Origin: Gammaproteobacteria bacterium
GTDB lineage: Bacteria > Pseudomonadota > Gammaproteobacteria > SZUA-229
Length of the DNA: 11,544 bases
Reading direction: 5' to 3'
NCBI GenBank assembly: GCA_029880105.1
Contig: JAOUPA010000051.1
Location: 1-11,544 of the forward strand
A program made the position numbers and the translations under genes. Within the stretch, counting starts at the first letter, position 1; each line of letters starts with the position of its first letter. The notes beneath the pieces were generated by a model. The model was not told where the DNA came from and searched no databases. It saw nothing but the letters and a program-made list of their open reading frames with translations. This document shows, piece by piece, positions 1 to 6,018 of this stretch.

Positions 1-47
1 TTAGAATTCACTTTATGCAGCATGACCCACATACCATGAACATATAA
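1..47 (+). CDS. pilS: Probable C-terminal tail of sensor kinase PilS (partial)
   Basis: Only the last 14 codons could be present, read from position 3 and ending at TAA 45-47. They start with Arg-Ile-His-Phe, which resembles the FRI.F strand that closes the ATPase domain of PilS-type histidine kinases. The main support is position: pilS normally lies directly upstream of pilR, and the frame stops 25 bases before the pilR start. PilS is the membrane sensor that phosphorylates PilR. The fragment is too short to prove identity, and the other two frames also stop early, so this is mostly inference from context. Confidence 0.4.
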   Translation, partial: RIHFMQHDPHTMNI

Positions 48-72
48 AACTTATAGAGATAACAGAGCAACA

Positions 73-1389
73 ATGTCAGCTAAACATGTACTCATCATTG
101 ATGATGAACCAGACATCTGTGAGTTAATAGAGATAACACTGATGCGCATGGGCTTTCAAACCAACTCTGCCTACTCAATTGAGGATGCATATACACTCCT
201 CAAAAAAAATGATTTTGACCTCTGCCTGACTGACATGCACTTACCCGATGGCAATGGCATAGAGCTAGTCGAATACATACAGAAAAATCATCCGACCCTG
301 CCAGTTGCGGTTATCACTGCCCACGGCAATATGGAATCTGCCGTCAGAGCGCTTAAAGCCGGTGCCTTTGATTTTGTTTCCAAACCTGTGGATATCCACA
401 TGCTACGAACCCTGGTTTCTACAGCAACCAAATCAGCGGCCGTAACACTAGACAGGAAAACAGTCACCACCATTACCGGGCAATCCAGTATCGTCAGGCA
501 ATTAACCTATCATATTGAGAAACTGGCACGTAGCCAGGCGCCCGTTTTTATTCATGGCGAGTCCGGTTCCGGCAAGGAGCGCGTCGCCAGGATGATTCAC
601 GAACAGAGCAACCGATCTGATGCCGCCTTTGTACCGGTCAACTGCGGCGCCATCCCCACCGAACTGATGGAAAGTGAATTTTTTGGCCATATCAAGGGCA
701 GTTTCACCGGTGCCAGTAATGACAAGCAGGGCTTATTTCAGACCGCTGAAGGTGGCACCCTCTTTCTGGATGAAATAGCAGAATTACCGATGCACATGCA
801 GGTCAAGCTACTACGCGCCATTCAGGAAAAGGCCATTCGACCCGTGGGCAGTTCTCACGAAATATCTGTGGACGTACGCATTCTCAGCGCCAGCCACAAA
901 GACCTCGCAACGCAGGTAAAAGAAGGCCTTTTCCGTGAGGACCTGTACTACCGCATTAACGTAATCGACCTGTCTGTACCCAGCCTGAGAGCGCGCGCTG
1001 AAGATATACCTTTACTTGCTGAGCAGATACTACAGAACCTGGCGAATAAGTCTGGCTTAACATCCATTCCCACACTGGATAAAGAGGCGCTCTCGGCACT
1101 GAAAAGCTACTCCTTTCCCGGCAATATCCGGGAGCTGGAAAATATCCTTGAGAGAGCGCTGGCGATGGCTGAGAACAATCGCATCACACTCCATGACCTG
1201 CATCTCAAGCCCAGACAAAGGCAGATGCCAGAGGAACATACCAGCTCTATCGATCTTGCCGGGCAGGAAAAAAATGCCATTATACAGGCGCTCGAAGAAA
1301 CCCGCTGGAATAAAACTGCCGCGGCAAAACGCCTTGGGCTTAGCCTGAGGCAGCTCCGCTACCGCCTGGAAAAGATGGGTCTTGAATAA
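73..1389 (+). CDS. pilR: Type IV pilus response regulator PilR (sigma-54 activator, NtrC family)
   Basis: This 438-residue protein has the three-part layout of NtrC-type activators. Residues 1-120 are a receiver domain with acidic pocket D10/D11, phospho-acceptor D54, T82 and K104. Residues about 135-370 are the AAA+ sigma-54 interaction domain, with Walker A GESGSGKE (162-169), the sigma-54 contact loop as GSFTGA (209-214; the PilR form of GAFTGA) and Walker B GGTLFLDE (227-234). The last 40 residues form a Fis-type helix-turn-helix (NKTAAAKRLGLSLRQLRYRL). Length matches known PilR proteins. In Pseudomonas, PilR is phosphorylated by PilS and activates pilA transcription with RNA polymerase-sigma-54; the same is inferred here because pilA with a matching promoter lies directly downstream. 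The ribosome binding site is weak. The start at 73 leaves the usual short N-terminus before the IIDDE motif. Confidence 0.96.
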   Translation: MSAKHVLIIDDEPDICELIEITLMRMGFQTNSAYSIEDAYTLLKKNDFDLCLTDMHLPDGNGIELVEYIQKNHPTLPVAVITAHGNMESAVRALKAGAFDFVSKPVDIHMLRTLVSTATKSAAVTLDRKTVTTITGQSSIVRQLTYHIEKLARSQAPVFIHGESGSGKERVARMIHEQSNRSDAAFVPVNCGAIPTELMESEFFGHIKGSFTGASNDKQGLFQTAEGGTLFLDEIAELPMHMQVKLLRAIQEKAIRPVGSSHEISVDVRILSASHKDLATQVKEGLFREDLYYRINVIDLSVPSLRARAEDIPLLAEQILQNLANKSGLTSIPTLDKEALSALKSYSFPGNIRELENILERALAMAENNRITLHDLHLKPRQRQMPEEHTSSIDLAGQEKNAIIQALEETRWNKTAAAKRLGLSLRQLRYRLEKMGLE

Positions 1390-1444
1390 AGCAGCGTACA
1401 TTATGCCAATGTATCTGATTAACACGGACAGATGACACAATGTA

Positions 1445-1477
1445 TGACAAAATTGTCACTTTGTGACAATTTTGTCA
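1445..1477. promoter_or_regulatory. Nested inverted repeat, likely PilR upstream activating site
   Basis: A perfect 15-base inverted repeat, TGACAAAATTGTCAC (1445-1459) and GTGACAATTTTGTCA (1463-1477), is separated by TTT. Each arm is itself an inverted repeat of TGACA and TGTCA around four A/T bases, giving four TGTC half-sites. PilR of Pseudomonas aeruginosa is reported to bind repeated TGTC-containing sites upstream of pilA. The centre lies about 95 bases upstream of the -24 element, a usual distance for a sigma-54 enhancer. Further GACA motifs flank it at 1434-1437 and about 1496-1499. The protein bound here is inferred. Confidence 0.72.
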
Positions 1478-1555
1478 CCTCCATAGACATTATAAAAAAT
1501 AATAAAAATCACCTATCTACCTGTTTTTAAAAACATTAAATGATAGTTTGATTAT

Positions 1556-1571
1556 TGGCACGGCAACTGCT
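1556..1571 (+). promoter_or_regulatory. Sigma-54 (-24/-12) promoter of pilA
   Basis: The sequence TGGCACGGCAACTGCT fits the sigma-54 consensus TGGCACG-N4-TTGCW, with one mismatch (C for the first T of TTGC). The invariant GG (1557-1558) and GC (1569-1570) are separated by exactly 10 bases. Transcription would begin near 1581-1583, giving a leader of about 80 bases before pilA. The promoter lies between a sigma-54 activator gene and the pilin gene, as expected for PilR control. Confidence 0.85.
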
Positions 1572-1664
1572 ATAAATACAGCAGCCCCGTGTCAATCGGG
1601 TTAAATAAACAAAATTAACGACCCATACCCCAATTATTTCTATTTAATTTAAAGAGGAATTATC

Positions 1665-2072
1665 ATGAAAAAAGTACAACAGGGTTTTACCCTTATCGAA
1701 TTGATGATCGTTGTAGCGATTATCGGTATTCTGGCTGCGATTGCTGTACCTGCATATCAGGAATACGTATCAACCTCTAAAGGTGGTGCTGGTATGAAAG
1801 CCGTAGGTAACTACATCACCAAACTGCAGGCCTGTATCCAGACAGACATCGGCTGTACTTCTCTGGCAACCGAAGTTGGCAATCAGGCTGGTCTGAGTAT
1901 TTCACCTAACCCACCTGTCGTTAACACAGCAGGCACTCTTACTTTTGACAATGATGCATGTTTAATTACTGCCACTGTAGATGCTGCTGGTACAACTGTC
2001 TATACCGCTGCTTTAGGAGCAAACCCTGGTAGCACCACAATTGCACAATGCCAGAAAGGTGCAGGCCTCTAA
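1665..2072 (+). CDS. pilA: Major type IV pilin PilA (prepilin)
   Basis: This 135-residue type IVa prepilin has a 7-residue leader, MKKVQQG, cleaved before F8 by PilD. The mature N-terminus FTLIELMIVVAIIGILAAIA carries the conserved Glu at mature position 5 and a hydrophobic helix that anchors the subunit in the inner membrane and forms the pilus core. Pro at mature position 22 is present. The globular part has four cysteines, C57, C64, C99 and C129. C99-C129 fits the C-terminal disulfide loop of pilins, and C57-C64 could form a second bond (inference). The ribosome binding site AAGAGGA (1652-1658) is strong with a 6-base spacer, and codons such as GGT and GCT are frequent, in keeping with high expression. 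A sigma-54 promoter precedes it and a strong terminator follows, so it is probably transcribed alone as the main pilus subunit. Confidence 0.94.
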   Translation: MKKVQQGFTLIELMIVVAIIGILAAIAVPAYQEYVSTSKGGAGMKAVGNYITKLQACIQTDIGCTSLATEVGNQAGLSISPNPPVVNTAGTLTFDNDACLITATVDAAGTTVYTAALGANPGSTTIAQCQKGAGL

Positions 2073-2091
2073 TTCAGGCATTGCTATCTGG

Positions 2092-2121
2092 AAAAAAACC
2101 CGCTTCGTGCGGGTTTTTTTT
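2092..2121 (+). terminator. Intrinsic terminator of pilA
   Basis: A GC-rich stem, CCCGC (2099-2103) with GCGGG (2109-2113), closes a TTCGT loop. It is extended by seven A residues before and eight T residues after, so it could act in both directions. It lies 20 bases after the pilA stop codon and should separate pilA from the second pilin gene. Confidence 0.93.
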
Positions 2122-2435
2122 GCCATTTAGCGTCTCACAACGGTGGTATTATTGGTACTGAAGTCACTGTCTCAGCACCACTCATAACCAGACCATAATT
2201 CTGCTGGTAGTTGCGCCCTCCTGGCAACACATAAACATAAAAGGAGCGCGATTTTACCCCTGTAACCTCAAACGGCCTACCGCTTATTAGTTGATATCAA
2301 AAAGAATTACATTCGTCATTACATTTCTACCGTTAACACCATATCAACGCTAAACTACTAGGCAATTTCTGGTAAATAGCCCAGAATATCCTGACGATAG
2401 CCTATATCGGCTACATCTAGCTTGAGGAGTGCGAC
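2122..2435. other. Long intergenic region between two pilin genes
   Basis: About 315 bases hold no gene that I recognise. The plus strand is broken by stops in all frames. The minus strand has one open frame without an ATG start near its upstream end, from 2296 down to the TGA at 2137-2135 (53 codons; see findings). I see no sigma-54 -24/-12 motif and no convincing sigma-70 promoter for the downstream pilin gene. Near the right end lies an inverted repeat, TAGCC (2398-2402) and GGCTA (2409-2413), just before that gene's ribosome binding site. No tRNA-like sequence was found. Confidence 0.6.
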
Positions 2436-2822
2436 ATGAAAAATAATTATCCCAACAACGGCTTCACCTTGATTGAACTGATGATTACCGTTGCCATCAT
2501 CGGGATGCTCGCTGCCATTGCAGTGCCCGCATATACCGACTATATCAAAGAGGCCAATCAAAAAGCCGTTGCAACCAATGCTGTCACCCTTGCCGGTTTT
2601 GAAGACAATTTTTTTTACGAAAATGAAACCTACCTTGCTGGTTCGTATATACCCGGTGGCGCTGATACATTGACCGCCGCACTGGAATGGAACCCTACCG
2701 ATAATGACAAGTTTCAATATAATGTTGCGGCCGGCGCATGCGGTAACATCAAGAAATGTTATAGTGTCACGGTAACACTCATCAGCGACCCAACAATTAC
2801 CCATACCCTATCCAGGCCTTAG
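2436..2822 (+). CDS. Second type IV pilin, PilE-like minor pilin
   Basis: This 128-residue prepilin has leader MKNNYPNNG, cleaved before F10, followed by FTLIELMITVAIIGMLAAIA with Glu at mature position 5. It differs from the upstream PilA beyond the N-terminal helix. The stretch around residues 54-70 (FEDNFFYENETYL) resembles the 'ERFYTENNTYT' region of PilE-type minor pilins, which initiate or prime pilus assembly in pseudomonads. Only two cysteines are present (C102, C108), forming a possible small loop, and the C-terminus is short, without the usual PilE ending. The ribosome binding site TGAGGAG (2423-2429) has good spacing. A terminator lies on each side, so it needs its own promoter, which I could not identify. 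It may be a minor pilin or an alternative pilin; the prepilin assignment itself is secure. Confidence 0.88.
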   Translation: MKNNYPNNGFTLIELMITVAIIGMLAAIAVPAYTDYIKEANQKAVATNAVTLAGFEDNFFYENETYLAGSYIPGGADTLTAALEWNPTDNDKFQYNVAAGACGNIKKCYSVTVTLISDPTITHTLSRP

Positions 2823-2846
2823 TACTTGGCACATGACTAGTAAACT

Positions 2847-2869
2847 AACCCGGGTTTCCCGGGTTTTTT
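2847..2869 (+). terminator. Intrinsic terminator after second pilin gene
   Basis: AACCCGGG (2847-2854) pairs with CCCGGGTT (2858-2865) across a TTT loop, followed by a run of T. It lies 25 bases after the stop codon of the second pilin gene and separates that gene from pilB. Confidence 0.9.
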
Positions 2870-2904
2870 ATTGCCGACAAAATTCAGATAACTCGCGCAT
2901 AAAT

Positions 2905-2934
2905 ATGACAATTTGAACAATTTTACGCTATGCT
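2905..2934 (+). promoter_or_regulatory. Candidate sigma-70 promoter of pilBCD
   Basis: ATGACA (2905-2910) and TATGCT (2929-2934) are separated by 18 bases and resemble -35 and -10 elements. The -10 is embedded in the inverted repeat CGCTA-TGCT-TAGCG (2926-2939), which could be an operator. A promoter is needed here because a terminator lies upstream. No sigma-54 motif was seen in this gap. The match is moderate. Confidence 0.4.
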
Positions 2935-3014
2935 TAGCGAGTATGAAATTCTGCCACTGTGATATAGAGACTCGTGGCTTCAACACCTAAAACAACGGAA
3001 CAAGTAATATATCT

Positions 3015-4721
3015 ATGTCTGCAGAACCAAGACTTCAGGGCCTTTCTCGCAAACTCGTCAATGACGGCCTTATCGATGAAGCAAAAGCTATTGAAGCTAT
3101 CAAAGGGGCCCGTGAAGAGAAGATTACCTTCACCCAGTATCTGGTAGATCATAAGATATTGTCAGCCAAGAAAATTGCCATGGAGGCCTCTGCGGAGTTT
3201 GGCCTACCAGTATTTGACCTTGATGCACTCGATACCGAAGCAGTACCGAAAGATCTGGTCGATGACAAGCTCATTGAAAAACACCATGCACTACCTCTAT
3301 ATAAACGTGGTAATCGTCTGTATATAGGCATTTCTGACCCAACCAACCTTGCCGCCATCGACGATATTAAATTCCAGACTGGTAGCAACACTGAAGCAGT
3401 GCTCGTCGAAGTCGACAAACTCTCCCGTATAATCGAAAAAATACTGGAAGAAGATGACGGCATGAATGACATGCTGGAAGAAGGTCTCGAGGATCTGGAG
3501 TTTGCCGATACTGAAGCAGCACCAAGTGCAGATGACGACTCAAGCTCCGGCATCGATGACACGCCAATTGTAAAATTTGTCAACAAGATCCTGCTCGATG
3601 CGATTAAAAAAGGCGCCTCTGACCTCCATTTCGAACCCTATGAAAAACGCTACCGTGTCCGTTTTCGTATCGATGGTGTATTACGTGAAGTCGCCTCCCC
3701 CCCAGTTCAAATGAGGGAGAAGCTGGCTGCCCGTATCAAGGTCATGTCAAAAATGGATACCTCTGAGAAGCGCGTGCCACAGGATGGCCGTATTAAACTA
3801 AAAATATCAAAAAATAAGGCCATCGACTTCCGTGTTAACACCTGCCCGACTTTGTTTGGCGAAAAGGTGGTAATGCGTATCCTGGACCCATCCAGCGCCT
3901 CGCTGGGCATTGATATGCTGGGTTATGAGCCAGAACAAAAAGAGCGTTACCTGAACGCACTGGCCAATCCATACGGAATGATTCTGGTTACCGGCCCAAC
4001 GGGTAGCGGTAAAACCGTATCTCTATACACCGGCCTGAATATCCTTAATACTGAAGATACCAATATTTCTACCGCAGAAGACCCAGTGGAAATTAACCTC
4101 GAGGGCATTAACCAGGTCAACGTTAATGAAAAGGTCGGTATGACCTTTGAGGCTGCGCTTCGAGCCTTCCTGCGTCAGGACCCTGACATTATCATGGTTG
4201 GTGAGATTCGAGACCTGGCAACGGCTGAAATTGCGATTAAGGCAGCGCAAACTGGTCACATGGTAATGTCAACGCTGCATACCAATGATGCACCACTGAC
4301 TCTGGCCCGTCTGGTTAACATGGGCGTACCACCCTTTAATATTGCTGCAGCCGTGAACCTGATTATCGCCCAGCGACTAGGGCGCCGTCTGTGTGAAAAA
4401 TGCAAGGCTGTCGATGATCTTCCAAGAGCCGTGCTTGAAGAAGAAGGCTTCACAGAGGAGCAAATTAAGGCAAAACCCACAATCTACAAAGCCGTGGGCT
4501 GTGATGCCTGTGATAAAGGCTACAAAGGCCGTGTCGGTATCTACCAGGTAATGCCTGTATCAGAGGCTATCGGACGAATTATCATGGAAGGTGGAACTGC
4601 ACTGGAAGTGGCTGATCAGGCTCAAAAAGAAGGTATTAATGATTTACGGCAATCTGCAATACTAAAAGTTATTCAGGGCATAACCAGCCTTGAAGAAATT
4701 AATCGTGTGACCAAGGACTAG
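3015..4721 (+). CDS. pilB: Type IV pilus assembly ATPase PilB
   Basis: The 568-residue cytoplasmic ATPase drives pilus extension from the PilC platform. An N-terminal MshEN/GspE-N region covers about residues 1-150, followed by an acidic linker (about 150-180). The motor domain shows Walker A GPTGSGKT (327-334), the Asp box STAEDPVE (352-359), Walker B around DIIMVGE (391-397) and the His box STLHTNDAP (419-427). Four cysteines, C460, C463, C496 and C499, form the zinc site of extension ATPases, which the retraction ATPase PilT lacks. Start and length agree with Pseudomonas PilB: the N-terminus SAEPRLQGLSRKLV aligns with its QLSGLSRQLV segment. The ribosome binding site is poor. pilC follows after 17 bases, so pilB, pilC and pilD probably form one transcript. 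Confidence 0.97.
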   Translation: MSAEPRLQGLSRKLVNDGLIDEAKAIEAIKGAREEKITFTQYLVDHKILSAKKIAMEASAEFGLPVFDLDALDTEAVPKDLVDDKLIEKHHALPLYKRGNRLYIGISDPTNLAAIDDIKFQTGSNTEAVLVEVDKLSRIIEKILEEDDGMNDMLEEGLEDLEFADTEAAPSADDDSSSGIDDTPIVKFVNKILLDAIKKGASDLHFEPYEKRYRVRFRIDGVLREVASPPVQMREKLAARIKVMSKMDTSEKRVPQDGRIKLKISKNKAIDFRVNTCPTLFGEKVVMRILDPSSASLGIDMLGYEPEQKERYLNALANPYGMILVTGPTGSGKTVSLYTGLNILNTEDTNISTAEDPVEINLEGINQVNVNEKVGMTFEAALRAFLRQDPDIIMVGEIRDLATAEIAIKAAQTGHMVMSTLHTNDAPLTLARLVNMGVPPFNIAAAVNLIIAQRLGRRLCEKCKAVDDLPRAVLEEEGFTEEQIKAKPTIYKAVGCDACDKGYKGRVGIYQVMPVSEAIGRIIMEGGTALEVADQAQKEGINDLRQSAILKVIQGITSLEEINRVTKD

Positions 4722-4738
4722 CATTCAGGTAATCAACC

Positions 4739-5965
4739 ATGGCTAAAGCAGCAGCGAGCACAACCTCCACCTTTTCCTGGGAAGGCACTAACAAACTGGG
4801 AAAAACCGTAAAAGGTACGACTACAGCTGTCAGTATTGATGCGGTTAAAGCAGAATTGAAAAAACAGGGTGTTACAGCAAAACCTGGTAAAATAAAAAAA
4901 CAGAAGAAGAAAAAAAGTGGCAAAAAAATCACTACCAATGACATAGCCGTGTTTAGCCGGCAGCTGGCCACGATGATGAAGGCCGGCGTACCACTGGTAC
5001 AGTCCTTTGATATCGTAGGTAGCGGACATTCTAATCCCAGCATGGCTGAGCTTATTTTTAAAATCAAGGCAAGTGTTGAAGGCGGTAACACACTGGCCTC
5101 TGCAATGGCCGAACATCCCCTATATTTTGATGACTTATTCGTCAACCTGGTCGATGCTGGTGAACAATCGGGTGCTCTGGAAACACTGCTTGAAAAAGTA
5201 GCCACCTATAAAGAAAAAACCGAATTACTGAGAAAGAAAATCAAAAAGGCACTGACCTACCCAATTTCTGTACTGATTGTTGCAGCGGTTGTGACCGTTA
5301 TTCTATTGGTGTTCGTGGTCCCCGTATTCAAAGAAATGTTTTCCAGCTTTGGCTCTGAGCTACCCGCATTCACACAAATGGTCGTAGAGATGTCTGAATT
5401 TATGACCTCAGATGGCTGGATTCTTGGTCTGATAGTTGCCGCAATTTTTACAGCATTCGCAGAAACAAAAAAACGATCCAGAAAATTTAGAGAGGCTTTA
5501 GACAGGTTCTACCTCAAAGCACCAGTCGTATCTGGCCTTACACGAAGTGCGGCTATAGCCAAGTTTTCGCGCACACTCGCTACCATGTTTGCAGCAGGTG
5601 TACCCCTGGTTGATGCCATGGATTCGGTTGCAGGGGCATCAGGTAATATTATCTACAAAAAAGCCATCCTGAACATCCGGGACGAAATTGCCCAAGGTAC
5701 AACATTACAGACCAGCCTTTCACAAAGACTCGATCTCTTCCCTAACATGCTTATACAGATGGTGGGTATTGGTGAGGAATCAGGCGCACTTGATGCCATG
5801 CTATCCAAGGTGGCTGATTATTACGAAGAAGCAGTTGATGATGCTGTCGAAAATCTAACGACACTGATGGAACCCCTAATTATGTCATTCCTGGCCGTAG
5901 TTATTGGTGGCCTGGTTATCGCCATGTATTTACCCCTCTTCAAAATGGGTGAAGTGGTCGGCTAG
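4739..5965 (+). CDS. pilC: Type IV pilus inner-membrane platform protein PilC
   Basis: The 408-residue protein belongs to the GspF/PilC family and forms the inner-membrane platform that couples PilB to pilin insertion. It has two T2SSF repeats (about residues 70-195 and 275-400). Each contains a related motif: GEQSGALETLLEKVATYKEKTE-like in the first and GEESGALDAMLSKVADYYEE in the second. Hydrophobic segments lie at about 175-196, 226-242 and 380-402. A lysine-rich linker (about residues 48-65) precedes the first repeat. The C-terminus LPLFKMGEVVG closely resembles PilC of Pseudomonas (LPIFQLGNVVG). A short AGGT (4727-4730) could be the ribosome binding site. It lies between pilB and pilD, the usual order. 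Confidence 0.97.
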   Translation: MAKAAASTTSTFSWEGTNKLGKTVKGTTTAVSIDAVKAELKKQGVTAKPGKIKKQKKKKSGKKITTNDIAVFSRQLATMMKAGVPLVQSFDIVGSGHSNPSMAELIFKIKASVEGGNTLASAMAEHPLYFDDLFVNLVDAGEQSGALETLLEKVATYKEKTELLRKKIKKALTYPISVLIVAAVVTVILLVFVVPVFKEMFSSFGSELPAFTQMVVEMSEFMTSDGWILGLIVAAIFTAFAETKKRSRKFREALDRFYLKAPVVSGLTRSAAIAKFSRTLATMFAAGVPLVDAMDSVAGASGNIIYKKAILNIRDEIAQGTTLQTSLSQRLDLFPNMLIQMVGIGEESGALDAMLSKVADYYEEAVDDAVENLTTLMEPLIMSFLAVVIGGLVIAMYLPLFKMGEVVG

Positions 5966-5981
5966 AAAAAGGCGCTAGATC

Positions 5982-6018
5982 TTAATATTCAGGATATTAA
6001 CAAATGGAAATATTCCAT
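5982..6018 (+). promoter_or_regulatory. Two adjacent inverted repeats at the pilD translation start
   Basis: TTAATAT (5982-5988) and ATATTAA (5994-6000) are perfect complements, with TCAGG in the loop and the Shine-Dalgarno AGGA (5991-5994) across the loop edge. Directly after, ATGGAA (6004-6009, containing the start codon) and TTCCAT (6013-6018) are perfect complements around ATA. If both form in mRNA they would influence pilD translation. The repeats are seen directly; function is inferred, and the first stem is all A/T and weak. Confidence 0.45.

Noticed and set aside
1397..1413. Inverted repeat TACATT-ATGCC-AATGTA just after pilR, considered as a terminator
   Set aside because: The stem is A/T-rich and short and no T run follows, so it does not look like an intrinsic terminator. 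It might be a protein site, but nothing supports that.
1463..1478. GTGACA-ATTT-TGTCAC as a CRP or FNR site
   Set aside because: CRP sites have six bases between TGTGA and TCACA, whereas here there are eight. FNR sites need TTGAT and ATCAA. The larger repeated structure fits PilR better.
2358..2804. Minus-strand open frame of 148 codons opposite the second pilin gene
   Set aside because: It covers the second pilin gene almost exactly, has no family features, and the plus-strand gene has a clear prepilin signature and ribosome binding site.
4699..5205. Minus-strand open frame of 168 codons opposite pilC
   Set aside because: It is antisense to clear pilC sequence. Its Phe-rich run is only the complement of the lysine-rich linker of PilC.
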